DNA of 20,758 nucleotides. Origin: an uncultured Bacilli bacterium. GTDB taxonomy: Bacteria > Bacillota_I > Bacilli_A > RF39 > UBA660. Position 1 is the first letter of the stretch, and each line of letters starts with the position of its first letter. Of this stretch, positions 1-6,487 are shown in pieces. The position numbers were made by a program, and so were the translations under genes. The notes under the pieces were generated by a model. It had not been told where the DNA came from. It did not search any database and saw only the letters and a program-made list of their open reading frames with translations. The stretch lies in contig CAKPEZ010000011.1 in the NCBI GenBank assembly GCA_934149465.1, positions 1 through 20,758 of the forward strand, in the 5' to 3' direction.

Positions 1-318
1 GCATTACTACTTTTAAAAAATAATAATATTACTTATGCTATTGAAAAACCATATTCAAATGAAAAATATGATATTACAATTTATGCATATAGTAATTATA
101 ATGAAAATAAAGGTTTTATAATAACTAATAAAAATTCAAAAATATCAATTTATTTTTATGAAGAAAATATTGATTTTAAGTTAAATAGTGATGGAACTTT
201 ATATAAAGATAATTCTTCTGAAATTGAACAAAAGCTATATACAGAAAATGAAGAATTGATTATAAATATTATAGAGCAAACTAATCAATATAAAATTAAA
301 ATTAAAAAAGGAATATAA
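1..318 (+). CDS. C-terminal part of an unrecognised protein (5' end outside window)
   Basis: Frame 1 is open from the first base of the window to a TAA at 316-318, giving 105 residues of a protein that begins upstream. The segment is rich in Asn, Tyr, Ile, Lys and Glu, with alternating hydrophobic/polar stretches that suggest beta structure (for example YDITIYAYSNYNEN and KISIYFYEEN). There is no recognisable motif, membrane segment or cysteine. It lies on the far side of the junction that truncates the ABC ATPase gene, and a bidirectional terminator hairpin follows 100 bp later, so it is probably the last gene of an inserted element rather than part of the host operon. No function is assigned. 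Confidence 0.6.
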   Translation, partial: ALLLLKNNNITYAIEKPYSNEKYDITIYAYSNYNENKGFIITNKNSKISIYFYEENIDFKLNSDGTLYKDNSSEIEQKLYTENEELIINIIEQTNQYKIKIKKGI

Positions 319-410
319 TAAATTACAATTTAGTAGTTTGCTGGTATGAATCGGATAAGATATATATAAAGTAGCGTTTTACACGTAAGATTTCGATAAA
401 AACGAACACT

Positions 411-457
411 AAAAAAACAACCCTAATAGTCGACAACGACTACTAGGGTTTTAGTTT
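411..457. terminator. Bidirectional rho-independent terminator
   Basis: A 14-nt stem (419-432 with 437-450, one A/C mismatch) closes on the loop ACAA. It is followed on the plus strand by TTAGTTT. On the minus strand it is followed by a run of seven T (the complement of 411-417), so it can stop transcription both ways. It would end the partial gene at 1-318 and also stop leftward transcription of the truncated ABC operon from entering the left element. Confidence 0.75.
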
Positions 458-484
458 ACTTATTCATTACTTACTTAATTATTG

Positions 485-536
485 CACTAATGTCTATACC
501 TTATTCATACCTGTGTATGAATATAGTGAAGACATT
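485..536. repeat. Nested dyad near the end of the left-hand foreign DNA
   Basis: TATTCATAC (502-510) and GTATGAATA (515-523) form a perfect 9-bp inverted repeat around CTGT. It is flanked by an outer pair, AATGTC (489-494) and GACATT (531-536), with a further CACTA/TAGTG pair at 485-489 and 524-528. The 8-mer GTATGAAT also occurs at 344-351. No T-run follows, so it does not look like a terminator. A protein-binding site, for example for a recombinase or repressor at an element end, is a reasonable inference but unproven. Confidence 0.4.
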
Positions 537-553
537 ATTTAATATTTGTGTCC

Positions 554-988
554 TTATAACATACATACAACTCTTTGTCTCATTCCTCCAGATAAGTCAC
601 TTGGATAACTATATATAAAATCTTTTAATCCATATGTATTTAATAAATTAATAATTTCTTTTTCCTTTTCTTTAGTTAATTTCTTTTGAATTTTTAATCC
701 GATTAAGCAATTATCTAATATATTAAGCCAAGGAAATAAAGCATCATTTTGAAGCATATATCCTATTTTATTTTTGTTATTATCAAGAAATTTAATGGTA
801 CCAGAGCTTTTCTTTTCTAAATTACATAAAATTGATAATAGCGTTGATTTACCACAGCCAGAAGGCCCTACAATAGCCAGTATTTCTCCTTCTTTAACTT
901 CTATAGATAATCCTTCAATCGCATTTATTTCTTTATGCTTATTATGATAATATTTTTTTAAATTAGTAATTTCTAGTAAATTATTCAT
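554..988 (-). pseudogene. Truncated ABC transporter ATPase (SsuB/TauB/ThiZ-like)
   Basis: This is the N-terminal 144 residues of a nitrate/sulfonate/thiamine-precursor type ABC ATPase (family usually about 240-260 aa), which would energise an uptake permease at the membrane. Visible parts are the Walker A GPSGCGKST (about residues 41-49), the Q-loop YMLQND and the signature LSGGMRQRV (132-140). The Walker B, D-loop and H-loop are missing because the reading frame leaves homology right after the signature and stops at 554-556. Without Walker B it cannot hydrolyse ATP. The start codon lies inside the end of the substrate-binding gene (8-nt overlap, TAA at 981-983), so the two were translationally coupled. 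The permease gene expected in such an operon is not in the window and may lie beyond the left insertion. Confidence 0.85.
560..572. other. Probable junction of left-hand insertion with the ABC ATPase gene
   Basis: On the minus strand, ATPase homology runs to Val140 of LSGGMRQRV (codon 569-571). It then gives way to Val-Cys-Met-Leu-stop instead of the expected Ala-rich helix (family consensus RQRVAxARAL or RQRVALIRTL). The family break therefore falls at about 566-568. The sequence further left (hairpin, dyad and a plus-strand ORF) does not resemble an ABC ATPase, so this is the end of an insertion or a deletion breakpoint. Its other end is outside the window, so the element type cannot be determined. 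Confidence 0.55.
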
Positions 989-1766
989 TAGTAAAATATT
1001 TATTATAGATTAATTTATCATAATCTGCATAATCGTTAAGTTCTCCAGATGCTATTATAATATCTTGGATATGTTTCCATTCTTCTAAAGTAATATTAGT
1101 ATTCTTTTTCCAAGCATCTCCTTCTTTATATCGATCAATAATAGTCATTAGATCATTTAAAGAAGTATCTGGGAAGAAATCTAAAATAGCATTTGCAATA
1201 GTTTTAGAATCATTTTCTTGAACGAATTTTAATGCTTTATTAATCGCATTTGAAAATCCTTTAATAATTTCTGGATTATTTTCTATATAACTTTTTTTAG
1301 CATTATAAGCAGTATATGGAACATTACCTCCTAGCTTTCCAACGTATGCAACTATATATCCTAAACCATTTTTTTCAATTTCTGTTGCATTTGGCTCAAA
1401 CAAAGTGACAAAATCTCCAATTCCACTTAAAAAAGCGCCTTGCATTGCTGAGAATGCTATTGAAGTATCTATAGTAAGATCTTTCTTAGGATCTATCCCA
1501 TTTTCTCTTAAAGCCCATTCAAAAGTCATCTCTGGCATACCACCAACTCTTCCACCTATTATAGTTTTTCCCTTTAAATCTTCTAAAGTAAAGTTTTCGT
1601 ATTTATTTCTAGAAACGATAAATGACCCATCTTTTTGAGTTAGACCAGCAAACGTCATGACATAGTCTTCTTCACCACCATTATATACATAAATAGTAGC
1701 TTCGCTTCCAGAAAAACCAATTTGAACATCTCCTGATAAAACGGCAGACATCACTTTATCAGCACC
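981..1766 (-). pseudogene. C-terminal part of interrupted SsuA/ThiY-like substrate-binding protein
   Basis: This segment encodes the last 260 residues of a periplasmic-binding-protein type II (NMT1/SsuA/ThiY-like) protein that captures a small molecule outside the membrane and delivers it to the ABC permease. The family pattern is clear: GADKVMSAVLSGDVQIGFSG, then YVYNGG, LTQKDGSF and DLKGKTIIGGRVGG. The frame stays open past the junction to 1805, adding 13 element-derived codons (MQRKINLF...), but there is no convincing start or SD there. The gene's first 71 codons lie across the inserted element at 3360-3572. Joining Gly codons 3360-3362 and 1764-1766 restores a 331-codon ORF in frame. The ligand cannot be read from sequence; sulfonate, nitrate or a thiamine pyrimidine are family options. 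Confidence 0.88.
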
Positions 1767-1782
1767 AGTGGATAAAAAGATA
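1750..1782. other. attL-like junction (left end of element)
   Basis: Host sequence up to AGCACC (1761-1766) is followed by the element arm AGTGGATAAAAAGA (1767-1780). The shared core is CACC at 1763-1766 and the probable crossover dinucleotide is CC at 1765-1766. The host arm read outward (TGCTGATAAA) resembles the other host arm at 3363-3372 (TGGTGTTAGA), as expected for two half-sites of one attB. Confidence 0.75.
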
Positions 1783-1830
1783 AATAAATTTATTTTCCTC
1801 TGCATAAGTTCTATTGAAAGGAGAATAGGT

Positions 1831-1899
1831 ATGAAAATAAAGAAAATATACTTAGGAATACTTTCTTTAAAAGAACTTTTAGAAAAGTATGAAAAATAA
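1831..1899 (+). CDS. 22-aa leader ORF overlapping the recombinase start
   Basis: A short ORF (MKIKKIYLGILSLKELLEKYEK) starts at an ATG with a strong Shine-Dalgarno GAAAGGAG (1816-1823) at good spacing. It ends with TAA at 1897-1899, overlapping the recombinase ATG (1889) by 11 nt in another frame. The recombinase itself has only a weak RBS (AGAAAAG), so ribosomes terminating on this ORF probably feed recombinase translation. The peptide is basic and amphipathic with no known family. It could be a real small protein or simply a translational leader that sets recombinase levels. The placement is convincing; the function is inference. Confidence 0.55.
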   Translation: MKIKKIYLGILSLKELLEKYEK

Positions 1900-3061
1900 T
1901 TCTAAGGTAGCAATATATATTAGATTATCTAAAGAAGATCAAAAAAGTGAATATGTTTATGAAAGTGAGAGTATTAGTAATCAAAGATCTTTCTTATTAA
2001 AGTATTTAAAAGAAAATAATTATTATGATATAGAAGAATATGTTGATGATGGATATTCTGGTACTACTTTTAATAGACCTGCTTTTAAAAGACTTTTACT
2101 TGATATAGAGAATGGAAAAATTAATATGGTAGTTACTAAAGATTTATCTAGATTAGGTAGAGATTATATTAAAAGTGGGTATTATTTAGAAGAATATTTT
2201 CCTCTTCATAATGTACGTTATATTTCTCTTTTAGACGGGATAGATACTTATTTGAATGTTACTAGTAATGAGTTAGCGCCTTTTAAAGCTTTGTTTAATG
2301 ATATGGTTTCAAAAGATACTTCGAAAAAAATTAAAGCAATTCTGCAAAATAAAAAAGAACAAGGGTTATTTTTGGGTGGTAAGGCTCCCTATGGTTATAA
2401 AAAAGATCCTTCTGATAAGCATCATTTAATAAAAGATCCTAATACTAGTAAGAATGTTGAATTTATATATAAATGTGCTTTAAAAAATAAAAGCTTATCA
2501 TCAATAGCAAATATCCTTAATAATATGAACATTTTATCTTCTAAAGGAAAAAAATGGACCATTTCATCAGTTAATAATATATTAAAGAATATTGAATATA
2601 CAGGATCATTATTATCTAGTGTATGGACAACAGTAAGCTATAAGAATAGAAAGAGAATAAAGAAATCACCTGATGATTGGATTTATATAAAAAATACTCA
2701 TGAAGCAATAATTCCTTTAAATATTTATCAAAAAGTTCAAAAAAAATTAAAGAAAAAAAGGAAAATCCCTAAAAAAAGAGAAAGATTATTATTGGAGGGA
2801 ACTATTTACTGTGAAGAGTGCAAAAATTTATTAAAAGTATTATTTAGAAATGGAAAATATATATTAAAATGTAATACTTGTAATAAAAAAGTAACTTCTT
2901 ATTATTTACTAGAGGATACTATCTTAAGAGAACTAGCAAAGTTTTCTTTATTAAAAAATAAAAAAATAACTAGTTCATTAATTAAATATTTAATAAATAA
3001 GATAATCATAAATAAAGAAAAAGAGATAACTATATATTATAGTTTTAAGGAAGAATTATGA
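1889..3061 (+). CDS. Serine site-specific recombinase (large-serine type, short)
   Basis: This enzyme cuts and rejoins DNA at att sites through a serine-DNA intermediate and is the likely integrase/excisase of the surrounding element. The resolvase domain occupies about residues 5-150, with YIRLS (nucleophile Ser14, Arg12), DDGYSGTTFNRPAF and DLSRLGRD. A recombinase (DNA-binding) domain follows (GGKAPYGYKKDP through VNNILKNIEYTGSL, about 165-245). A zinc ribbon has CxxC pairs at Cys308/311 and Cys328/331. The tail IINKIIINKEKEITIYYSF is like the end of SpoIVCA/TnpX-type proteins. At 390 aa it is shorter than most large serine recombinases (about 450-550), with little room for the long coiled coil after the zinc ribbon. 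All key residues are intact, so it is probably active. It overlaps its neighbours at both ends. No clear promoter was seen inside the element. Confidence 0.93.
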   Translation: MKNNSKVAIYIRLSKEDQKSEYVYESESISNQRSFLLKYLKENNYYDIEEYVDDGYSGTTFNRPAFKRLLLDIENGKINMVVTKDLSRLGRDYIKSGYYLEEYFPLHNVRYISLLDGIDTYLNVTSNELAPFKALFNDMVSKDTSKKIKAILQNKKEQGLFLGGKAPYGYKKDPSDKHHLIKDPNTSKNVEFIYKCALKNKSLSSIANILNNMNILSSKGKKWTISSVNNILKNIEYTGSLLSSVWTTVSYKNRKRIKKSPDDWIYIKNTHEAIIPLNIYQKVQKKLKKKRKIPKKRERLLLEGTIYCEECKNLLKVLFRNGKYILKCNTCNKKVTSYYLLEDTILRELAKFSLLKNKKITSSLIKYLINKIIINKEKEITIYYSFKEEL

Positions 3062-3342
3062 ATTTAATTCCTGATGTACCTGCAAAGTTATTCACTTTAA
3101 GTGCAATAGCATTTGGTTATATTCTAATAGATGATTTAACTGCTAATGAACAAAATGCTTTAGGAAACTGGTTAATGCTAACAGCACAGGTTTTATGTAC
3201 TAATGCCTTATATAAACAATTAGAACAAGAAAGACAAAATAAAAAGCAAAAAAATTATACTAATGAAGAGCTACTTGCTATGCTTGAGAAAACGGTAAGA
3301 GCTATGAATGAAGAAATTAATAATCTCAAGAGAAAAATTTAA
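3058..3342 (+). CDS. 94-aa small protein, hydrophobic N-half and coiled-coil tail, coupled to recombinase
   Basis: The start codon overlaps the recombinase stop (ATGA, 4 nt), so the two are translated together. Residues about 10-24 and 35-51 are hydrophobic, separated by a short acidic stretch IDDLTANEQN. Residues about 53-94 are highly charged, rich in Lys/Glu/Gln, and look helical (LLAMLEKTV, MNEEINNLKRKI), suggesting a coiled coil. Similar small proteins with an IPDxPAK start next to Firmicutes recombinases are something I recall but cannot verify here. There is no catalytic motif. As the only other sizeable protein in the element, it could be a recombination directionality factor or a membrane or immunity-type accessory. 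The role is unknown. Confidence 0.7.
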   Translation: MNLIPDVPAKLFTLSAIAFGYILIDDLTANEQNALGNWLMLTAQVLCTNALYKQLEQERQNKKQKNYTNEELLAMLEKTVRAMNEEINNLKRKI

Positions 3343-3572
3343 TATTTCTTACTATCCACACCTGGTGTTAGAATTAATTCAACATCAATACCTTCTTCTT
3401 CAAAATAACCATTTTTAATTGCTAAATATTGAGGAGCATAAAAGATGCTGTGGGTTACTTCTGCTACTTTAACTTTCTTTAAATTATTATCTTTTTTATC
3501 AATAAAATTAGTTAAAAGAGCTATTCCTAATATAATAACTGCTCCAACAATTAAATATATTATTCTTTTCAT
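3339..3572 (-). pseudogene. N-terminal part of interrupted SsuA/ThiY-like substrate-binding protein
   Basis: Codons 1-71 of the binding protein (to Gly71, codon 3360-3362) are native. The last six residues (VDSKKY) and the stop are read from the element. Residues about 4-23 form a hydrophobic signal/anchor (IIYLIVGAVIILGIALL) with no lipobox Cys, so the mature protein may be membrane-tethered. It is followed by the family start VAEVTHSIFYAPQYLAIKNG. The SD AAGGAGGG (complement of 3586-3593) lies about 13 nt before the ATG. The remaining 260 residues are at 981-1763. As it stands only a 77-aa fragment would be made. Excision of the element would give a full 331-aa protein of normal family size. 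Confidence 0.87.
3346..3376. other. attR-like junction (right end of element)
   Basis: The element arm TTACTATCCACA (3349-3360) is followed by CC (3361-3362) and host TGGTGTTAGAATT. Read outward from CC, the element arm is TGTGGATAGTAAGA, which matches the left arm AGTGGATAAAAAGA at 11 of 14 positions. The stop codon of the 94-aa ORF is only 16 bases from the core, so the element carries almost no non-coding DNA at this end. Confidence 0.75.
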
Positions 3573-3605
3573 GAAATTTATTTTTCCCTCCTTAATTTCA
3601 TATTT

Positions 3606-3634
3606 ATTATATTCTAGTTTTATTAAAGTGTTAA
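3606..3634 (-). promoter_or_regulatory. Promoter of the interrupted ABC uptake operon
   Basis: On the minus strand TTAACA (complement of 3629-3634) is separated by exactly 17 nt from TATAAT (complement of 3606-3611). This is a near-consensus vegetative promoter about 34 nt upstream of the binding-protein ATG. It is back to back with the pcrA promoter. It is intact although the operon it drives is broken. No obvious riboswitch fits in the short leader. Confidence 0.7.
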
Positions 3635-3670
3635 AAGAAGAAAAAAATATAAACGTTTTTAAGTTAAATA

Positions 3671-3679
3671 TGATACAAT
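3671..3679 (+). promoter_or_regulatory. Extended -10 promoter of pcrA
   Basis: TGATACAAT fits an extended -10 (TGn plus TACAAT) 31 nt before the pcrA ATG. No good -35 is visible at 17 nt, which extended -10 promoters can tolerate. Confidence 0.5.
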
Positions 3680-3710
3680 AAAAAATGTATATAAGAAGTA
3701 GGTGAATAAA

Positions 3711-5804
3711 ATGGATTTAAGTAGATTAAATTCAAAGCAAAAAGAAGCAGTTATGCATATAGATGGACCTTGTTTAGTCTTAGCAGGTGCTGGAAGTGGG
3801 AAGACAAGTGTTTTAACAAATAGAGTAGCATATTTAATTGAAAATGGGATTGATCCTATTAATATATTAGCAATCACTTTTACAAATAAAGCTGCTAAAG
3901 AAATGAAAGAAAGAATTACTAAATTAATTGGTGCTATGGCGTATGATATACAAATTTCAACATTTCATTCCTTTGGCCTTCGCATATTAAAAGAAAACTA
4001 TGAATTACTAGGATATAGTAAGAATTTTGTTATTATTGATTCTGATGATTCTTTAACTATTATAAAAAGATTATTAAAAGAGTTAAATATGGATCCTAAA
4101 TATTATAATCCACGAGAAATAAAAAATAAGATTAGTAGCGCTAAAAATGAGATAATGAGTGTAGATGAGTATAGTAAGCATGAGTTTGATCGTAAAATAG
4201 TAGAAGTATATCGTTTATATCAAGAGAAATTAAAAAGTAATAACTCTATTGATTTTGATGATTTGCTTATTTTACCAATAAAATTATTTAGAGAAAATCC
4301 TCAAGTTTTAAAGTATTATCAAAATAGATATCGTTATATTTTAATTGATGAATATCAAGATACTAATGAAGCACAATATGTTTTATCAAAACAATTATCT
4401 TATTCATCTAGAAATATCTTTGTTGTAGGTGACGTGGATCAAAGTATTTATTCATTTAGAGGTGCTAATTATAAGAATATTTTGAACTTTGAAAAAGATT
4501 ATCCTGAAACTAAGACTATTCTTTTAGAAGAAAATTATCGTTCTACTCAAAATATATTAAATGCTGCTAACAGTGTTATTAAATATAATAAAGAAAGAAA
4601 AGATAAAAATCTTTGGAGTAACAAAGAAGTAGGAAGTAAAATTAAATATATAAAAGTTAATAATGAAAAAGAAGAAGCATCATTTGTTGCTAAAAAGATA
4701 GCATCATTAGTAAAAAATAATAATACTTCATATGAAGATATTTGCGTTTTATATAGAACTAATGCTCAATCTAGAACAATAGAAGAAGCAATGTTAAAAG
4801 AAAATATTCCATACAAAATAGTAGGTAGTTTTTATTTCTACAATCGTAAAGAAATAAAGGATCTATTATGCTATTTAAGATTAATTTATAACGAAAAAGA
4901 TGATGCTAGTTTTCTTAGAGTTATTAATTCTCCTAAGAGAGGAATTGGCGATAAGACTATAGAAAATATAAGCTTAGTAGCAGATGAAAAGGGAATTTCT
5001 TTATATGAAGCTATATCTTCTGGAAAAGAGTTAGAATTTAAAAATATCATTGAAGAAATGAAAAAACTAAGTGAAAGTTTATCTCTTACTGAACTTGTAG
5101 ATATGGTAATTGAGAAAAGTGGAATGAAAGATGAATTTAATGATAAAAGCATGGAAGGAGAAATTAGGTTAGAAAACTTGGAAGAGTTTAAATCAATTAC
5201 AAGAAACTATGAAGAAGAAAAAGGATCTGCAAACCTAGAAGACTTTTTAGATGAACTTAGTTTAGTAAGTGATATTTCTGAACACAAAGAAGAAACTAAT
5301 GTTGTAACATTAATGACTGTTCATGCAGTAAAGGGGCTAGAATTTGATAATGTTTTTGTAATTGGCATGGAAGAAGGAATATTCCCTCACTTTAACGCTA
5401 TTTTTGATTCTTCACCTAGTGCTATTGAAGAAGAAAGAAGGCTATGTTATGTAGCAATTACTAGAGCTAAGAAAAATCTTTATTTATTATCAGCCAAAAA
5501 AAGAATGCTATATGGAAAAGATCAAATGAATATGCCAAGCAGATTTTTAGAGGAGATTGATCCTAAATATTTAGAAGTAGAGCAAAAAGAGAAAATAAGT
5601 CCTTTTAAAAGGCCTTTTGTTAAAAAGGATATGTTTAAAAGTGAAGAAGAATCATCTTATAATATTGGTGATTTAGTAAAGCATACTGAATATGGTGAAG
5701 GTGTAGTAGTAGGAGTTGATAAAACTATTATTACAGTCGCATTTTCTTACCCTTTTGGAACTAAGAAATTAATGAAAAATCATAAGAATATTTCCAAGCT
5801 ATAA
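3711..5804 (+). CDS. pcrA: ATP-dependent DNA helicase PcrA (UvrD/Rep family)
   Basis: Superfamily 1A 3'-5' helicase that unwinds DNA in repair and replication restart and removes recombinase filaments. From the N-terminus the protein shows LNSKQKEAV (Q motif), Walker A AGAGSGKT (about 25-32), AITFTNKAAKEM (motif Ia), IDEYQDTN (about 212-219, Walker B/DExx), VVGDVDQSIYSFRGA (motif III), LEENYRSTQNIL (IV), TVHAVKGLEFDNVFV (V) and CYVAITRAKKNLYL (VI). The C-terminal segment GDLVKHTEYGEGVV is the PcrA-type Tudor-like tail that contacts RNA polymerase. The ATG at 3711 is chosen over a GTG at 3702, because the GTG lies inside the SD (AGTAGGTG), which is correctly spaced for 3711. The resulting 697 aa is typical. 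No ligase gene ligA, often adjacent in Firmicutes, follows. Confidence 0.97.
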   Translation: MDLSRLNSKQKEAVMHIDGPCLVLAGAGSGKTSVLTNRVAYLIENGIDPINILAITFTNKAAKEMKERITKLIGAMAYDIQISTFHSFGLRILKENYELLGYSKNFVIIDSDDSLTIIKRLLKELNMDPKYYNPREIKNKISSAKNEIMSVDEYSKHEFDRKIVEVYRLYQEKLKSNNSIDFDDLLILPIKLFRENPQVLKYYQNRYRYILIDEYQDTNEAQYVLSKQLSYSSRNIFVVGDVDQSIYSFRGANYKNILNFEKDYPETKTILLEENYRSTQNILNAANSVIKYNKERKDKNLWSNKEVGSKIKYIKVNNEKEEASFVAKKIASLVKNNNTSYEDICVLYRTNAQSRTIEEAMLKENIPYKIVGSFYFYNRKEIKDLLCYLRLIYNEKDDASFLRVINSPKRGIGDKTIENISLVADEKGISLYEAISSGKELEFKNIIEEMKKLSESLSLTELVDMVIEKSGMKDEFNDKSMEGEIRLENLEEFKSITRNYEEEKGSANLEDFLDELSLVSDISEHKEETNVVTLMTVHAVKGLEFDNVFVIGMEEGIFPHFNAIFDSSPSAIEEERRLCYVAITRAKKNLYLLSAKKRMLYGKDQMNMPSRFLEEIDPKYLEVEQKEKISPFKRPFVKKDMFKSEEESSYNIGDLVKHTEYGEGVVVGVDKTIITVAFSYPFGTKKLMKNHKNISKL

Positions 5805-5857
5805 TAAAAATTTAACTTATTTATTTAAAGTACATATAATTAAGTAGGGGGAATTAT

Positions 5858-6406
5858 ATGGACTATAAAATGTTAGTAAATAAAAACAATTTATTAGATG
5901 AACATTTTAAAGTGGACAATTTAGTTAAAACTGATAGTTTATATAAAGATGATATTTATTTAGAAAAAGAAGCATTTAAAGCTTTTACGCTATTAAAAAA
6001 TGATGCCTTAAAGTATGGACATCATTTTGATATTATGAGTGGCTATAGAACAAGAGAATACCAAAAAAATTTATTTGATGAGCTAGTTTTAGAAAAGGGC
6101 TATAATTATGCCTCTAGTTATATTGCACTTCCTGGAAGTAGTGAGCATGAAACAGGGCTTGCAATTGACGTTGCAGTTTATATAAAAGATAAAACTTATA
6201 TAGAACATGATCTAGAAAATTTAGATGCAGTTAAGTGGCTACAAAGTAATGCTCATAAATATGGGTTTATAATAAGATATCCTAAGAATAAAGAAGAAAT
6301 AACTAAATATAACTATGAACCATGGCATATTCGTTATGTTGGTTCAATATCAGCTTATCTTTATAATAATGATTTGACCTTGGAAGAATACCATCAGAAA
6401 TTTTAG
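5858..6406 (+). CDS. VanY/LAS-family D-Ala-D-Ala carboxypeptidase-like protein without signal peptide
   Basis: A zinc peptidase of the VanY (peptidase M15B) type, which trims D-alanine or cross-bridges from cell-wall peptides. The family set is complete: SGYRTREYQKNLF (about 61-73), PGSSEHETGLAIDV with Zn ligands His97 and Asp104, and EPWHIRYVG with catalytic Glu154 and ligand His157. The N-terminus (MDYKMLVNKNNLLDEHF) is hydrophilic, with no signal peptide, lipobox or membrane segment, and no better upstream start is present. So the protein is either cytoplasmic (acting on recycled muropeptides) or exported by a non-classical route. The start has a strong SD (AGTAGGGGG). It sits 53 nt after pcrA and ends at a terminator that overlaps its stop codon. 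At 182 aa it is essentially a bare catalytic domain. Confidence 0.88.
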   Translation: MDYKMLVNKNNLLDEHFKVDNLVKTDSLYKDDIYLEKEAFKAFTLLKNDALKYGHHFDIMSGYRTREYQKNLFDELVLEKGYNYASSYIALPGSSEHETGLAIDVAVYIKDKTYIEHDLENLDAVKWLQSNAHKYGFIIRYPKNKEEITKYNYEPWHIRYVGSISAYLYNNDLTLEEYHQKF

Positions 6407-6434
6407 ATGCAAAGATTATTTCCTTGCATCTTTT
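6405..6434 (+). terminator. Rho-independent terminator after the VanY-like gene
   Basis: AGATGCAA (6405-6412) pairs with TTGCATCT (6424-6431), followed by TTTATTTTA. The first stem bases belong to the TAG stop codon (6404-6406). It separates pcrA-vanY from the next unit. Confidence 0.75.
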
Positions 6435-6436
6435 AT

Positions 6437-6465
6437 TTTACTAAAATTTAAATATCAAGTATAAT
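6437..6465 (+). promoter_or_regulatory. Promoter of the DUF308/peptidase gene
   Basis: TATAAT (6460-6465) with a poor -35, TTTACT (6437-6442), at 17 nt. The -10 ends only 22 nt before the ATG, so the transcript would begin almost at the SD (AGAGGTGA, 6474-6481). Confidence 0.5.
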
Positions 6466-6487
6466 ACTAGGTAAGAGGTGAGATTTG

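Larger units (their letters stand above)
1763..3362. mobile_element. Compact serine-recombinase element, about 1.6 kb, inserted in the substrate-binding gene
   Basis: The two halves of the interrupted gene define the ends. CACC occurs at both junctions (1763-1766 and 3359-3362), and host coding resumes exactly outside it. One repeat unit is 1596 bp. Inside are only three plus-strand ORFs (22, 390 and 94 codons), which overlap one another, opposite in direction to the host operon. The deduced circle junction TATCCACACCAGTGGATA is a dyad: the arms GTGGATAnnAAGA recur on both sides of a central CC. The deduced empty site CAGCACCTGGTGTTAG has weaker symmetry around the same CC. Serine recombinases cut at such a central dinucleotide inside dyad att sites, so the boundaries fit the encoded enzyme. 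Ends are deduced from one copy only. Confidence 0.88.

Noticed and set aside
374..406. CGTTTT/AAAACG inverted repeat as an attachment site
   Set aside because: Only six base pairs with a long loop; expected by chance in such AT-rich DNA.
485..536. Dyad as a second terminator
   Set aside because: The stem is followed by a mixed AT sequence without a T-run on either strand.
1405..1638. Plus-strand ORF opposite the substrate-binding gene
   Set aside because: It is antisense to clear family sequence, has Pro/Ser-rich shadow composition and no RBS.
1767..1830. Promoter for the recombinase inside the left end of the element
   Set aside because: No -35/-10 pair of acceptable quality was found, nor across the deduced circle junction; transcription source left open.
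3445..3877. ORFs overlapping the pcrA/binding-protein promoter region on either strand
   Set aside because: They run through promoters and into the antisense of pcrA, with no SD and no protein-like motif.
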